Shown: positions 46,651 through 57,055 of the stretch, piece by piece | How the letters are laid out: each line of letters opens with the position of its first letter | How positions within the stretch are numbered: position 1 is the first letter of the stretch | Origin: Siphonodentalium dalli | Taxonomy: Eukaryota > Mollusca > Scaphopoda > Gadilida > Siphonodentaliidae | DNA: 64,000 nucleotides | Assembly: GCA_032622095.1 (NCBI GenBank) | Contig: CP136066.1 | Coordinates: forward strand, 104,057,319 to 104,121,318 | Direction: 5' to 3' | Translations under genes and position numbers: made by a program | The notes under the pieces: model-generated | Seen by the model: the letters and a program-made list of their open reading frames with translations, nothing else | Told to the model about the DNA's origin: nothing | The model's database searches: none

Positions 46651-46926
46651 TCATGACATTAATGGCATTAATTTAGCGTCGTTAATGGTGCGTCGGGTAC
46701 GCAGCCCCTTGTCCATGTTTTTGGATATATAAATTTTAGTAACAATTGAATCCTTAAGGTCAGAAAGGTCAAAGTGGTAAGAAATACTCCCACGCAAACC
46801 ATGGCACACAACGCACAAAATTGAGCTCGACTCTGTTTTTAGGATAAATTGTTGATGACGTGGTCTACCGTAGTTTGTAGTATTTTTACAGCAAGGTGTG
46901 ATCACGTGGTTTCGTAACGCAGCCAT
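46651..46926 (-). CDS. Small unidentified frame, 91 codons
   Basis: Starts MAALRNHVITPCCKNTTNYG and contains 'SSILCVVCHG' (a second C-x2-C-type pair with the CC at 12-13) and 'DLSDLKDSIVTKIYISKN'. Balanced codon use and GC around 43% exceed the local background. The ATG has a G at +4. It could be a first exon, a 5' piece of a TE, or chance. It lies about 400 bp upstream of the LINE on the same strand. No family recognised. Confidence 0.35.
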   Translation of the reverse strand: MAALRNHVITPCCKNTTNYGRPRHQQFILKTESSSILCVVCHGLRGSISYHFDLSDLKDSIVTKIYISKNMDKGLRTRRTINDAKLMPLMS

Positions 46927-47624
46927 TGCGTGTTTTGGTAAGGTTTGCCTCGTGGATTTTGATCGTGTTGTTTAATTAAGACTCTTCGCCTTCGCGCCTG
47001 GCAAGCTATTATTTATGCATTTTTGCGAGCAAACTTTTCTGCGGCAGGTCGGTGAATTTCAGTGGTATATTCTAAGTTATATTACTAGTATTAGGTTTTT
47101 ATTTATCCGTTTTATTCCATTGTTTATTCTGGAATTTTTAGTTTTCCATCAGGATCAGGCATTTTGTCTGAGAATCACAGTTTCTTGTCAAAAGTACCGA
47201 AAAAACAAGGCCCCAAACGAATTTACAAGTTGATTTAACTAATCACTCTTAGTGATAGCATTTAGAAATTCAATTTCATGTACAAATTGAATATGCACTG
47301 CATATTCAAAATGAAATTATCATAATTCATATTATTCATAATCATTTACATTAAATTACAACTTGACTGGTCAGTGCAGATGCAATTTATTAGTTTACCG
47401 AATGTAGAATATGTTGGTTAATTCAGTGTCAGAGTCATGTCAGTGGAGCAAACCACGGTATTCAGGTATTAATATCATTATTTGGGTGCAGTGATGATGA
47501 CATGATAGCGATATATCATTATATGGCATTTTCAGGGGGGGGGGGGTGTGGCATCACATCCTTGGCATCGAACATTTTGTCCGGTTCATTGATCTTAATG
47601 TGATTTGGTGCTTTCGTTATTACC
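46927..47624. other. Unassigned spacer
   Basis: AT-rich, with a poly-G run near 47536-47546. No gene recognised. Confidence 0.45.
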
Positions 47625-47865
47625 GGTAGACGGCGTGAGCTTTCCGATGAATGGCAACAAGCCACACGTGACCACCGACCGGATCCCGAAAAACCACCCA
47701 CAATTCTGCCGCGGCCAAGTGGTCAATCTCTTTGGGCATTACTATAGCAATGCCCAAAGCAATCGACCACCCAGCCACAGCAGAACCACGGGAAACTCTT
47801 CAGGACTCAGTCGGAAATGCGGCCCGTTGCCATTCATTGGAAAGCTAAGAACCGTGATCACTAGT
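47625..47865. repeat. Imperfect ~240-bp palindrome, permuted relative of the 4893 element
   Basis: Arms of about 118-122 bp meet at 'gggcattactatagcaatgccc' (centre about 47742). They extend outward to 'gagctttccgatgaatggca' on the left and its inverse 'tgccattcattggaaagct' on the right. Each arm contains sequence homologous to the 4893-5048 arms (for example 'ccacagcagaa...gtcggaaatgcgg'). Here the element ends (cattac/gcaatg) sit at the centre and the former centre (ggaaat) lies outward. The ORFs over it (47519-47946) reflect the palindrome. Confidence 0.65.
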
Positions 47866-48016
47866 AATAGTGATTTCACTCTTTCCCTAAACAATGTCTC
47901 GATGCCAGATAAATTAATAATAGTGATTCATAGGAATTTGCTCTAAAAGTAATAATCGTGCAGAAATTATTTTTGGCACCTTGAGGAATGTAATTTTCTC
48001 AGAATTTTGTTTGTTT

Positions 48017-48563
48017 CCTCTCTACTAAACTCAATTAACTAGTACAGACAACAGGACAAAGAGAGACTATCGGATATAGTGTTTTTTCAATACCAATTGT
48101 GGTGGAGGGTGGGGCTGGTAAACATCTTGTCTTCTTTTTAGTTCCTAGGATGCATCGATAAAAAAAATTTGGGTATTTTAATTTACCCTATTTTATGTAA
48201 TATTCATTCGGTGCTTAATATTATTGGTAAAATATATTATAACTCTTCCCGAAAACACTCCGAGCAATATCCACCATTATATTGATTTTTTGTTTTTTTG
48301 CTTCCTCTCTACTAAACTCAATTAACTAGTACAGACAACAGGACAAAGAGAGACTATCGGATATAGTGTTTTTTCAATACCAATTGTGGTGGAGGGTGGG
48401 GCTGGTAAACATCTTGTCTTCTTTTTAGTTCCTAGGATGCATCGATAAAAGATTTTTGGGTATTTTAATTTACCCTATTTTATGTAATATTCATTCGGTG
48501 CTTAATATTATTGGTAAAATATATTATAACTCTTCCCGAAAACACTCCGAGCAATATCCACCA
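48017..48563. repeat. Near-identical tandem duplication, 287-bp period
   Basis: 'cctctctactaaactcaatt' starts both units (48017, 48304), and about 258 bp follow almost without difference to 'caatatccacca'. The only changes that I see are near the a-run after 'cgataaaa'. Such identity implies a very recent duplication or an assembly or haplotype artefact. A 93-codon plus frame (48456-48737) begins in unit 2, without known motif. Confidence 0.85.
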
Positions 48564-49079
48564 GGACTACTGTTCTTTGTAAATATTATTAGGGTACAGA
48601 GATTTTTATTTTTAGATATGTGTATAGGAAATGTTGATGTTTTGCTGCGAAATTTCAGATTTGTATACTTAAATATATTTCACACATGTAGTTATTATGG
48701 TACTAGTGTGATTGTCATGCCAAAGCTTTTGTTCTAAATATAGTAACAATTTATGTCCCTTATTTTTTTTATTTTTTTTGTTGTTTTTTAATTCATGTTA
48801 CCCATGGTCACTTAAACTCAACATTGTTATAGTAAAGTGAGTCATGGCCACTTATATGCTCATTGATGTACAGTGCTCGGGAAGAGGTACAACTTTTAAA
48901 ATTTACCAATTCTTGAATTCCAGTTTAGGATGGTAGGGTTTTTTTTTTTTTTTTTTTTTTTTTAATTTTTTTTTTTATATTCCTCGTTGAAAGATTATTT
49001 TTTTAAATAGTAAGTTTGGGATGGGGACATTTTTATGCTTACATGTATTTTGGTAAATAATGAGAATACATGTATGCGT
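48564..49079. other. Spacer with poly-T tracts
   Basis: Long T runs at about 48937-48976. On the minus strand these are A-rich and could mark a retroelement tail. No gene recognised. Confidence 0.4.
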
Positions 49080-49570
49080 AAAAAATATAAACCATAGTAT
49101 GTTAGGCATCTTATTAGATGAATAGTGAGGAACGATATGAATCAACCGTTACTCCCTTGGTTTAGACTTTCAGTAATTTCACTTGTGCGTATATTGCTAC
49201 ATAAACACATTCCCAATTTTCAATTGAGTTGCATCGCAATGCTAAAGATTCTTCATTTGGAGGAGGTATGCCAGAGCATTATGCCATATAACATCGCCAT
49301 AATCCATTAAATATAGGACAAATATATCATACATCAGCTCAAAGGTACATGTATGTCTATTCTAGACATATTTTTTTTGAATTGGGTTAGTCTACGTACC
49401 AATATCGTGCCTTTTTGGCTAATATGTTTTTTTTTTTCGAGAGAGAGAGAGAGAGAGAATTGGAGGCATTTGTGAAAAATGTATCGTCGGCGTACATACG
49501 CGTAAATGAAGAAATGGCACCAGACAGGTCATTGCTGTACACAAGGAATAAGTAGAACCACAAACGCACG
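49080..49570 (-). pseudogene. LINE RT fragment (YADDT to thumb)
   Basis: Descending: 'FLVYSNDLSGAISSFTRMYA' followed by DDT (49387-49569) is RT motif C with its lead-in. Then comes a (GA)n interruption (49437-49458) and 'ILYLMDYGDVIWHNA' (about 49300), which matches 'YILPLMDYVDIVWDCA' of the intact LINE at 42870. Order and strand agree with a single decayed copy. Frameshifts throughout. Confidence 0.65.
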
Positions 49571-50531
49571 CAGAAGCTATGCGTCTAAACCTGTACCCTA
49601 AGTAGATGGATTATGTGCACACATAAGCATGGGTTATCGTTTTACAGCTGCTTTTGTTGTTTTTGCACAGACTTGCGACAAACGCCATTTATTCGCACAC
49701 TGAAGAACGCTCCTTTGTGTTTCGTGGTGGACAATATGTAAACTATATAACTCGACCGAGTCTTTCCATGAAATATTAAATCGATATATGTAAGCATAAT
49801 TACCGAGTGAGAAAACATTTGGACACAGTACGCGATGTACTTATCTGATAACATTTGTGCCTGATTCCCAAATCCCCGGGTCGACTTGACTTCAATGATA
49901 CTAATTAGGGCTTATGTTACGATGTATGTATAAGGCTACGGTCCATACGTTAATCGTGACTGCATATTATGTAGGTTACGTTGCGTCAATCATATAATTA
50001 GTTGCGAAATATATTGTAAGGTACTATTAGCTTTTGATATTGTGCACATATTTCGATAATTTCATTTTGAAAAGAGTTACGTTAACGAAGGCCACGTGTG
50101 TAGATAGCCATGAATAATAATTGTATGAGTACAATGTGCATATATAACCATAATATAATCTGAGATGTTCATGTGATAATCCATAAGAACCACAAGCTAA
50201 ACTACACAGGCAAGTTGCCATTACTTCAGTTTGTTAGACGTACATAAACATATAGTCGCGCTGCGGACTGCATTTGAATATATATTGTTATAGGTGTGGT
50301 GGCGTCGTCATCAAGTTTATGTTAAGAAATTTTATACCTTCACTCAGTGGCCCATCAGAGTGGATATATACACGTAAAGACAACATATGACGTACCTCCG
50401 AAATAATTTGCTTCAAAAAAGAGAAACGACTACGATCGATTTCCTACTAAACCTTGTCTACATATTACATGGAGGATAACTCTATCACTGCCAAGTCTGA
50501 ACTGAAGTCAAATAGGTGTGGTGCCTGTTGG
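49571..50531. other. Unassigned spacer
   Basis: No gene, RNA or repeat recognised. Frames of 64-70 codons lack motifs. Confidence 0.45.
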
Positions 50532-50826
50532 TTACACTGGTGTAAGTGTCTGCCATAGGCCTCAGTGCAAACGTGTTAGCGTATACTGTTTACAGTATAA
50601 ATCATAGGTCCAAAATTTTATTTAAATCTGAAAGATTGATAATTGCGGAAACTTTTTGTGCAAAAAAAATCATGTCCGTCTAGCAGGGAATTCGCCTTTA
50701 AATATTGTGTTTTCGTAACTAGTGTCAGAACCGCACAAAATAAATAATGTCATATTTTAGACCACACCACAAAATTCAAACTTCACTACAAAGGGTTAAT
50801 TCCTGTTCCAATGGCTATCTTACCTT
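50532..50826. repeat. ~295-bp direct repeat, copy 1
   Basis: Starts with the perfect palindrome ttacactggtgtaa and runs through 'ccataggcctcagtgcaaa', 'catctagcagggaattcgcc'-type and 'tagaccacaccaca' to 'gggttaattcctgt'. The second copy is at 51102-51397, about 90% identical by eye. It has no TG...CA ends and no primer-binding site, so it is not an LTR pair. Confidence 0.8.
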
Positions 50827-50947
50827 AACTTGCTCATGTCATGAGTCATTTGCGCCATCATGTGAATATTACCACTTTGAAAATTTTTGAAAATACCTTG
50901 ATAAATTGGCATTTTTTTAATAAAAAAATATACTATTCCTTGGGCTG

Positions 50948-51115
50948 ATGCAAGTGAAAGAAGACATCAACAGCAAGAATAGCCACATCATGCATGAGAG
51001 ATTCAGTGGACACAAAGACCAGGCTGTGAAAAATGCATTAAACATTTTAAAGCGACTCCCAGGATTCAAAAATGCAAAAAAGCTCATTTTTGCCCATTAT
51101 GTTACACTGGTGTAA
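50948..51115 (+). CDS. Small unidentified frame between the 295-bp repeats
   Basis: 55 codons from ATG: MQVKEDINSKNSHIMHERFS, then 'GHKDQAVKNALNILKRLPGF' and 'KNAKKLIFAHYV', ending at TAA inside repeat copy 2. The composition is lysine- and histidine-rich and looks more protein-like than the flanks. It could be a relic of an exon or TE frame. Not recognised. Confidence 0.25.
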   Translation: MQVKEDINSKNSHIMHERFSGHKDQAVKNALNILKRLPGFKNAKKLIFAHYVTLV

Positions 51116-51397
51116 ATGTTTTCCATAGGCCTCAGTGCAAAAGTTTAAGAGTATACTGTTTACAATATAAATCCTAGGTCCAAAATTTTCTTTTAAATCG
51201 GAAAGATTGACATTTGCGGAAACTTTTTTTTGCAAAAAATCATGGACATCTAGCAGGGAATTCGCCTTTAAATCTTGTGTTTTTGTAATTAGTATCAGGA
51301 CCGCGCTAAAGAAATAATGTCATATTTTAGACCACACCACACAATTCAAACTTCGCTATTCGGGGTTAATTCCTGTGGCAAGGGCTATTTTACCTAA
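51102..51397. repeat. ~295-bp direct repeat, copy 2
   Basis: Copy of 50532-50826 in the same orientation, with the same terminal palindrome ttacactggtgtaa. Differences are scattered single substitutions, so both copies have existed separately for some time. Confidence 0.8.
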
Positions 51398-51509
51398 GGA
51401 AATCACAGGGAAGAGGTGTGATTTTTTTTTTATGCAAAACACACACAAGGCTATTGACCAATCAGGGCCCAGTGTCTATTTTATTCTCTCGTATATATTC
51501 CTCCCGCAC

Positions 51510-52250
51510 CCACTAGATGTCACTCTACTAGCCATCCTACTAGGAATAGCCATCCTACTAGGAATCACCCTTGACCAACGAATGACCTTCGCCGCGCACA
51601 TCAAAAAAGTCGCTGACAAAGCCAGAAAAAGAACAAACCTGCTAAGTTGTCTCAGAGGTACCGACTGGGGAACCAACAGCCATACCATCATCAACCTCTT
51701 CAAACTATACGTCCGCCCAGTAATGGAGTATGGCGCACCCATCATAACAGCAGCCTCCAACAGCTCAATCGAAACCCTGCAGAAAGTCCAAAACAAAGCT
51801 CTCCGCATCGCTCTACATCAGCCAATCTTCACACCAATCCAAGCCCTCCACGACGCAGCAGACATACCTACGATGAAACAACGACTAACCGACCTCAGAA
51901 ACCAGACCCTCGCCAGAATCGACAACAGCCCACTCATCCAAGAACTCCATCTACGAAACCAGCTGCTCTCCACCAAAAAGACCAAGTCCATCCTAGAAAT
52001 CGACAACACCGACAGACCCATCTAGATCCCATACAACCGTCAACCAAGCCAACCAACAGCCAAATCCAACAGCCTCGACTCCTCCACCACGCTTCCACTG
52101 CTTTGCCTCCAAATACAACAGCCTCAACAACCGATTTTCATCGAAGAATTAAAGAAAGGGTGAAGGGAACTGCACAATGCATTCCGACCATCCTAACCGG
52201 CCTGCGGCCGGAAACTACACACACAAAGATGTCACTCCTCTAGCAGCGGG
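51510..52250 (+). pseudogene. Jockey-like LINE 3' fragment (RT thumb and 3' UTR)
   Basis: The frame ending at 52025 reads 'LGITLDQRMTFAAHIKKVAD', 'LFKLYVRPVMEYGAPIITAA' and 'LQKVQNKALRIALHQPIFTP'. This is the Jockey-type thumb sequence (LGVTLD...HI...L...LRP...YGAP...Q...R) after the RT core. The RT core and endonuclease are absent. The strand is C/A-rich and T-poor, unlike the neighbouring DNA, as in Jockey coding sequence. At 51528-51564 'ccatcctactaggaat' is tandemly doubled. Confidence 0.75.
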
Positions 52251-52391
52251 TGGAGCGAACAAGTCAGATTTTATTAGTTCCTCGCTGTTAGAGCGTTAAC
52301 ACGAGTGAGTTGTGCGGTCGCGACATCGGTTGTAACTGCCCTCGTGTAACTGCCCTCGTGAGACGGTTTTGGATTAGGCCCAGGCCGGATT

Positions 52392-53198
52392 ATGGAGCTA
52401 ATCCCTGACGCTGCGTTAGCTGCTATGCAGAGAAGTCGGTTAGTGGACGCTGTTAGTTTGTCTCTCCAAGCTAACAGGGGCTCTCTGGTTCTCTGCATAG
52501 AATTCCGGACAGAAGATGCTGGCATTCAGAAGTCTTCTGCCACGGACAGGAACGCCAAGACCCGCTGTACAATGAAGAAGGGGCCTCTCAAGAGGAAGAC
52601 GCCATCCAAAAGAAGGAGGGACGCCGCCAGACGGGCGAAATGGAAGAAGGGGGTGACCGTTGATCTGCCGGTCACCCCTCCCCGTGTAGTTCAGCCGACG
52701 TCCAGCGTCACAGCCGGTAGGTCGGAGTTGTATGAGAGACGCCCAGACGACCCGACCTGCATGGAGACAGGCGACATCGCACCAGCTAGCAGGGACTCCG
52801 TGGATCTGCCGGAGGTCCCTGCTGTCGTCGTCGAGGCTTGCGGAGAAAGGGAGCAGGACACCACCCCGGCTGTTTCTGGCGCCAGCTTCGACGTGGAGTC
52901 GGATAGCCTTCCACCTAGGATGCCGGAGTACCATCACATCCCGGTGTCCTCCAGCTCCACCGCCATCAACTACAACATCAGCGCAGACTCCACCGCTCTT
53001 TGGAAGAAACCATGGCCGAGGCCAACAGACAGATTGCATTGGCGCAAGAGGCGCGGAAGTTATCAGCAATCAGGAATCAGCAACATCAACTTTTCATACA
53101 ACAGCTTCAACAGAAATCTCCTCCTTCTCCTCAATCATCAACAGAAAAACCTAATCCAAAGAAAAAAAGAAAGAAGAAAAAATAGAAAACATCACTAA
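52392..53198 (+). CDS. Basic, GC-rich ORF, probably TE-encoded (gag/ORF1-like)
   Basis: 268 codons in one frame: MELIPDAALAAMQRSRLVDA, then 'LSLQANRGSLVLCIEF', a strongly basic block 'LKRKTPSKRRRDAARRAKWK' (about 68-90) and an acidic/Pro-rich middle. Near 52990 another frame becomes more convincing: EETMAEANRQIALAQEARKL, then Gln-rich, ending in Lys-rich NPKKKRKKKK at 53183. This suggests one frameshift. AATAAA occurs near 53231. GC (about 53%) contrasts sharply with the flanks. The K-T-P-S...RRD motif recalls, from memory only, ORF1-type proteins of invertebrate retroelements. It directly follows the Jockey fragment on the same strand. Confidence 0.5.
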   Translation: MELIPDAALAAMQRSRLVDAVSLSLQANRGSLVLCIEFRTEDAGIQKSSATDRNAKTRCTMKKGPLKRKTPSKRRRDAARRAKWKKGVTVDLPVTPPRVVQPTSSVTAGRSELYERRPDDPTCMETGDIAPASRDSVDLPEVPAVVVEACGEREQDTTPAVSGASFDVESDSLPPRMPEYHHIPVSSSSTAINYNISADSTALWKKPWPRPTDRLHWRKRRGSYQQSGISNINFSYNSFNRNLLLLLNHQQKNLIQRKKERRKNRKHH

Positions 53199-53299
53199 AT
53201 TGCTCATTTTTTTTTTTTTATGTTCTCACAATAAAAGAAAAAACATGAGGGATTAAGGAAAGGGTCACTAGACCCTTTCGACAATCCCGGGCTAGCCCC

Positions 53300-53961
53300 C
53301 CCCGAACCACTCACTCTAAGATGTCACTCCGAAACACGTTTACGCCAGTGTAACTTGTTGAGCTGAGATGTGTGTTATGTCAATGAGTTAGATGTATATT
53401 TCGCGAGGCTCTGCCCAGTAAATGATTGGAAACAACAACTATTTAAGTACGATTTCTTATCGATCTCGACAGTACGGAGACACTACTTCTACGATATGGT
53501 CTGTTTGTCTGGTTGGACCAGGTGTAAACTAGAGATGACTAATGCGCCACTTAGACCTGCTGTCTCGAGTTTAAATTATGGGTTGAGTTGTCAAACGGCG
53601 GATTAAACCTAGAAGTTTCCGCAAACTAGGTTTAAACTTTAATGACCAATCCGTGGCTTCATTGTTTCTGGTCGATAAGCCATTATACTGTATCACTCCC
53701 TGTGAACAGGTCCTGCACAGCGAGGTAGCAGTGGTTACGCTCCTGGTCACAAGGAGCAGTTTGGGTAGCAAAATGTAAGCAAATGCCACGCATATATAGA
53801 AGAAACACGCCGCGAGGACAAACTATCGAGATCTTAGCACACGTGGGGCGGCCGAGTGAACTACAAAAGAACCTATGCGGGATATAATGATTTTGTGTTT
53901 ACATCCATTTAGATATGAGGTTGACAGTCCACAATTTATATTTCATACCCCATTTTTAACA
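53300..53961. other. Unassigned spacer
   Basis: Contains a small inverted repeat 'aaacctag'...'ctaggttt' (53604-53632). No gene recognised. Confidence 0.45.
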
Positions 53962-54539
53962 TACTCTAGTAGCTCATGGTGGTTTTGTATGCACTTGTAT
54001 GTCCAGAGCTAAACTCTTCATGAACAACTAATTGAAGGTCCAGGAACAATATTTGGTTGGTAACACATTTCCCATTGAGGGCGAAATGGGTGAAATGGCC
54101 ACGCCCTTTTTGCGCGAAGTACTGCCATCCGAAGTGACAATATCTCCAGAACCGTTGGACGTAGGAGGTTGCCTGACCACTCAAAATTTGCGGAATGAAC
54201 ACATTATGGGGGGGGGGGGGGGTAAGTAATACATTTTCATATCCAAAAGTCAATGATTTTTAAGATAATTGGCAAAAAAAAACACTTTTAATGTTTTTAA
54301 ACCCCAATTTTGGGGTTCAGCACTTTTATCTCAAAGCTGAGCCCCGAATTATAATTTGATTGATCTATATCCATCGGTGACACATACATGTATAATTTCT
54401 GTACCATTATCGGATGGGATTGACCTTCAAGGAGCTCTTGACCCTGAAAATCCACATCATGGGGGGTCAGTAATACATTTTCATATCCTAAAGTCAATGG
54501 TTTTTGGTTTTTAAGATAATTGCCAAAAACTGATTTCAG

Positions 54540-54763
54540 CATGTTACGCACCATAAGTATACAATACCACCAAGGCCACAACATATGTATGACACTTTTT
54601 AAAGAACTATCTGCATGCTCTGACGAGTTAAGAGCACAATTGACCACACACAATGGGATTAGCTGGAAATTGCTGCTGAGAATGTGTTGACCCCTAAACA
54701 CACGATATGCTCTTCCCGACTTTGAACATGCCTTGGAAACTGGTGTGCTTTACCAAAAATCAG
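54540..54763 (+). pseudogene. Exon-like relic inside the long-TIR element
   Basis: After 'actgatttcag' a plus frame encodes 'SIQYHQGHNICMTLFKELSA', 'CSDELRAQLTTHNGISWKLL' and, after an in-frame TGA (54688-54690), 'YALPDFEHALETGVLYQKS' up to CAG|GTAACA (54761-54768). Acceptor, donor and an almost open frame suggest a former exon of the element or a captured gene. Family not recognised. A minus-strand frame over the same bases is the less convincing reading. Confidence 0.3.
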
Positions 54764-54924
54764 GTAACAATTGTGCTCTAATCAACAGAAATGTACAGAT
54801 TGAACAAAACAGGTTTTCATAATTTGTTATCAACAAAGCTATGAAACATGCTAAACACTTTTACTAAATGGAATGACCAGCTGTTTGCTTCATGCAGCAG
54901 CCACATGTTGTGATATTAAAATGG

Positions 54925-54959
<35 letters not shown>

Positions 54960-57055
54960 TACATTTAAGAAACGCATTCTACATAATGTTCCAATGCGCT
55001 TTACAAGTAAATACAATAAAAACACATAAAACTATAAAAATACAAACAATAGGCATACTACTATTAAATACAATTTGGTAAAGATGGATTAAGAAAAAAT
55101 AAAAAAATTTAAATTAAATTTAACGAAAATTACTGTAAAATTAAAGCTAAAGAAAATTGAAATTTCAGTAAAAAATTAAAAGTTTGATTTATAAAAAAAA
55201 ATTAAGATAAAAGAATAACTTATAACTTTAACAACGGTGTGTATTGAAATAACAACTGCAATAAGATTTCCAAAAATAACGATCTATAAATTGAAACATT
55301 TTTTGAAAAGATGGGTTCTCAGTTTTTTCTTAAATTCGGAGGTTGTTTTTGAACGTCTAATCTTTAACGGTAGTCCATTCCAAATCTGGATAGATGTGTC
55401 TTGGAAGAATTTTTCTCCATAACGTCCGTCTGGTTTCCTGATGTTGGTTAGGTCTAGACCACACGCACTTGAGCGGGTAACTCTGTCACACGATTTCAGG
55501 ATAAACATGTCTGTTATGTATGACGGTACTTGTTTTCTGAGGGATTTAAAAACGATCACAGCACATTTAAACTGCATCCTGAATTCGAACGTCATTATGT
55601 GATTATGAATTAGAACTCGTGTTATGTGGTCAAACTTCGAAACGTTCCCAATAAGCCGAGCACAGTTATTCAATAACAGGTTGATTCTTTTAATGTTCCC
55701 TTTTGTCAAATTTGTAAGAAGTGAGTTGAGACTGTCCACGCGCGCTACCACTAAGGTGAGAACAGCATGCTTTATCGCATTCGGGCTCAAATGACATTTA
55801 ACTCTCCTTAGGCACCTTAGGTGAAAATAACACGACTTCAACAAATTGTTAACTGTCACGGTCATCGACATAGTATTATCAAAATAGGAGCCCAGGTTTC
55901 GAATTTCCGAACTTGAGTCAATTATAGAGTCAGCAAGCTGAATTTGAAATTTGGCGTCTGCTTGTCCATTTACAGTCTCTGACAACACTTTTAACGAATA
56001 TCGAGATCCTATCACAAGAAATTCTGACTTATCATCGTTAAGTTTGAGTTTATTTAGTTCCATCCAATTTTTAATATCCAGGTAACATTGTTGAAGGCGA
56101 GCTTTGGCGAGATGGTAACCGTTTGACTCTTTTCTAGAAAACTCGATGTATATTTGAGTGTCATCCGCGTACATATATTTTACACGATGTTTCTGTAAGA
56201 TCTGTCCCAACGGTAAAGTATAAACTAAAAATAGAAGAGGACCCAATATTGAGCCTTGGGGAACACCGATGTCCAGGTCCACACATTCAGAGTAAGAATG
56301 TCCAATAACGACCTTTTGCTTGCGCAGTCTCAAATATGATGCAAACCAGGCCAATGCGGTTCCGTTCACATGTGTGAATTCGCTGAGCCTATTTATAAGA
56401 ATTTGATGGTCACACGTATCAAAGGCTGCACTGAGGACAAGCATTAGCAGCATAACACAATTTCCTTGGTCTAGAGAAAGCTCAATGTCATTTTTCACTT
56501 TTATCAGGGCAGTTTCACATGAATGGTCCTTTCTATAAGCCGACTGAAATTTTTCGACAAGATTGTGACTATTTATGAAATCCAACAGCTGGCGGTAACG
56601 ACTTTCTCTAGTAATTTTGAAATGAACGAAAGGTTTGATACAGGTCGATAATTTTTTAACACATCGGGATCAGCATTAATTTTTTTCAGAATTGGTGTAA
56701 CGATTGCCGTTTTCATTTCATCAGGCACTATCCCGGTAGTTAGCGAGTTGTTTATAATTCGTTGAAATATTGGAGCGATAATATGCAACACACAGTCAGT
56801 TTTCAAGAACTTTGTAGGAATCGGGTCCAGAGAACACGATTTACTCTTCATCCCAGAAACTAATTTCACGACGTCAGCTTCTGTTAACAGGGAGAAATCG
56901 CTCATACTAATGTCACATGCGAATGGTCGGATATATTCTCCCACGTCGGTTTCACACGAGAAGCTCTTTCTAATAATGTCTATTTTGTCACTGAAAAATT
57001 TGACAAATCGATTGGCGAGTTCGGAAGTTGTACCTGATCTCTCTTAGTTAGTCGA
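54925..57055 (-). pseudogene. 5'-truncated CR1-like LINE, RT dead
   Basis: Reads from about 57055 ('TSELANRFVKFFSDKIDIIR'), through 'LDPIPTKFLKTDCVLHIIAP' and 'VPDEMKTAIVTPILKK...LKNYRPVSNLSFISK'. A one-base frameshift at about 56595 shifts the RT to 'LLDFINSHNLVEKFQSAYRK'. RT motif A reads LVLSAAFDT where LDLSAAFD is usual, so the first catalytic Asp is Val. GVPQGSILGPLLF and YADDT are intact. The C terminus is 'IWNGLPLKIRRSK...LRTHLFKKCF'. A 3' UTR follows, ending in an (AAT)n tract at 54925-54960. It is inserted in the left half of the 6.2-kb element. Confidence 0.85.

Noticed and set aside
50532-51397. Possible LTR retrotransposon
   Set aside because: Repeats lack TG/CA ends, primer-binding site and polypurine tract, and no gag/pol lies between them.
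51476-52243. ORFs of 110 and 198 codons over the Jockey fragment
   Set aside because: Proline/glutamine-rich or reverse-strand shadows. Only the frame ending at 52025 carries thumb motifs.
52440-53069. 209-codon minus-strand ORF opposite the GC-rich ORF
   Set aside because: A by-product of high GC. The plus strand has the basic motif, the Lys-rich end and an AATAAA.
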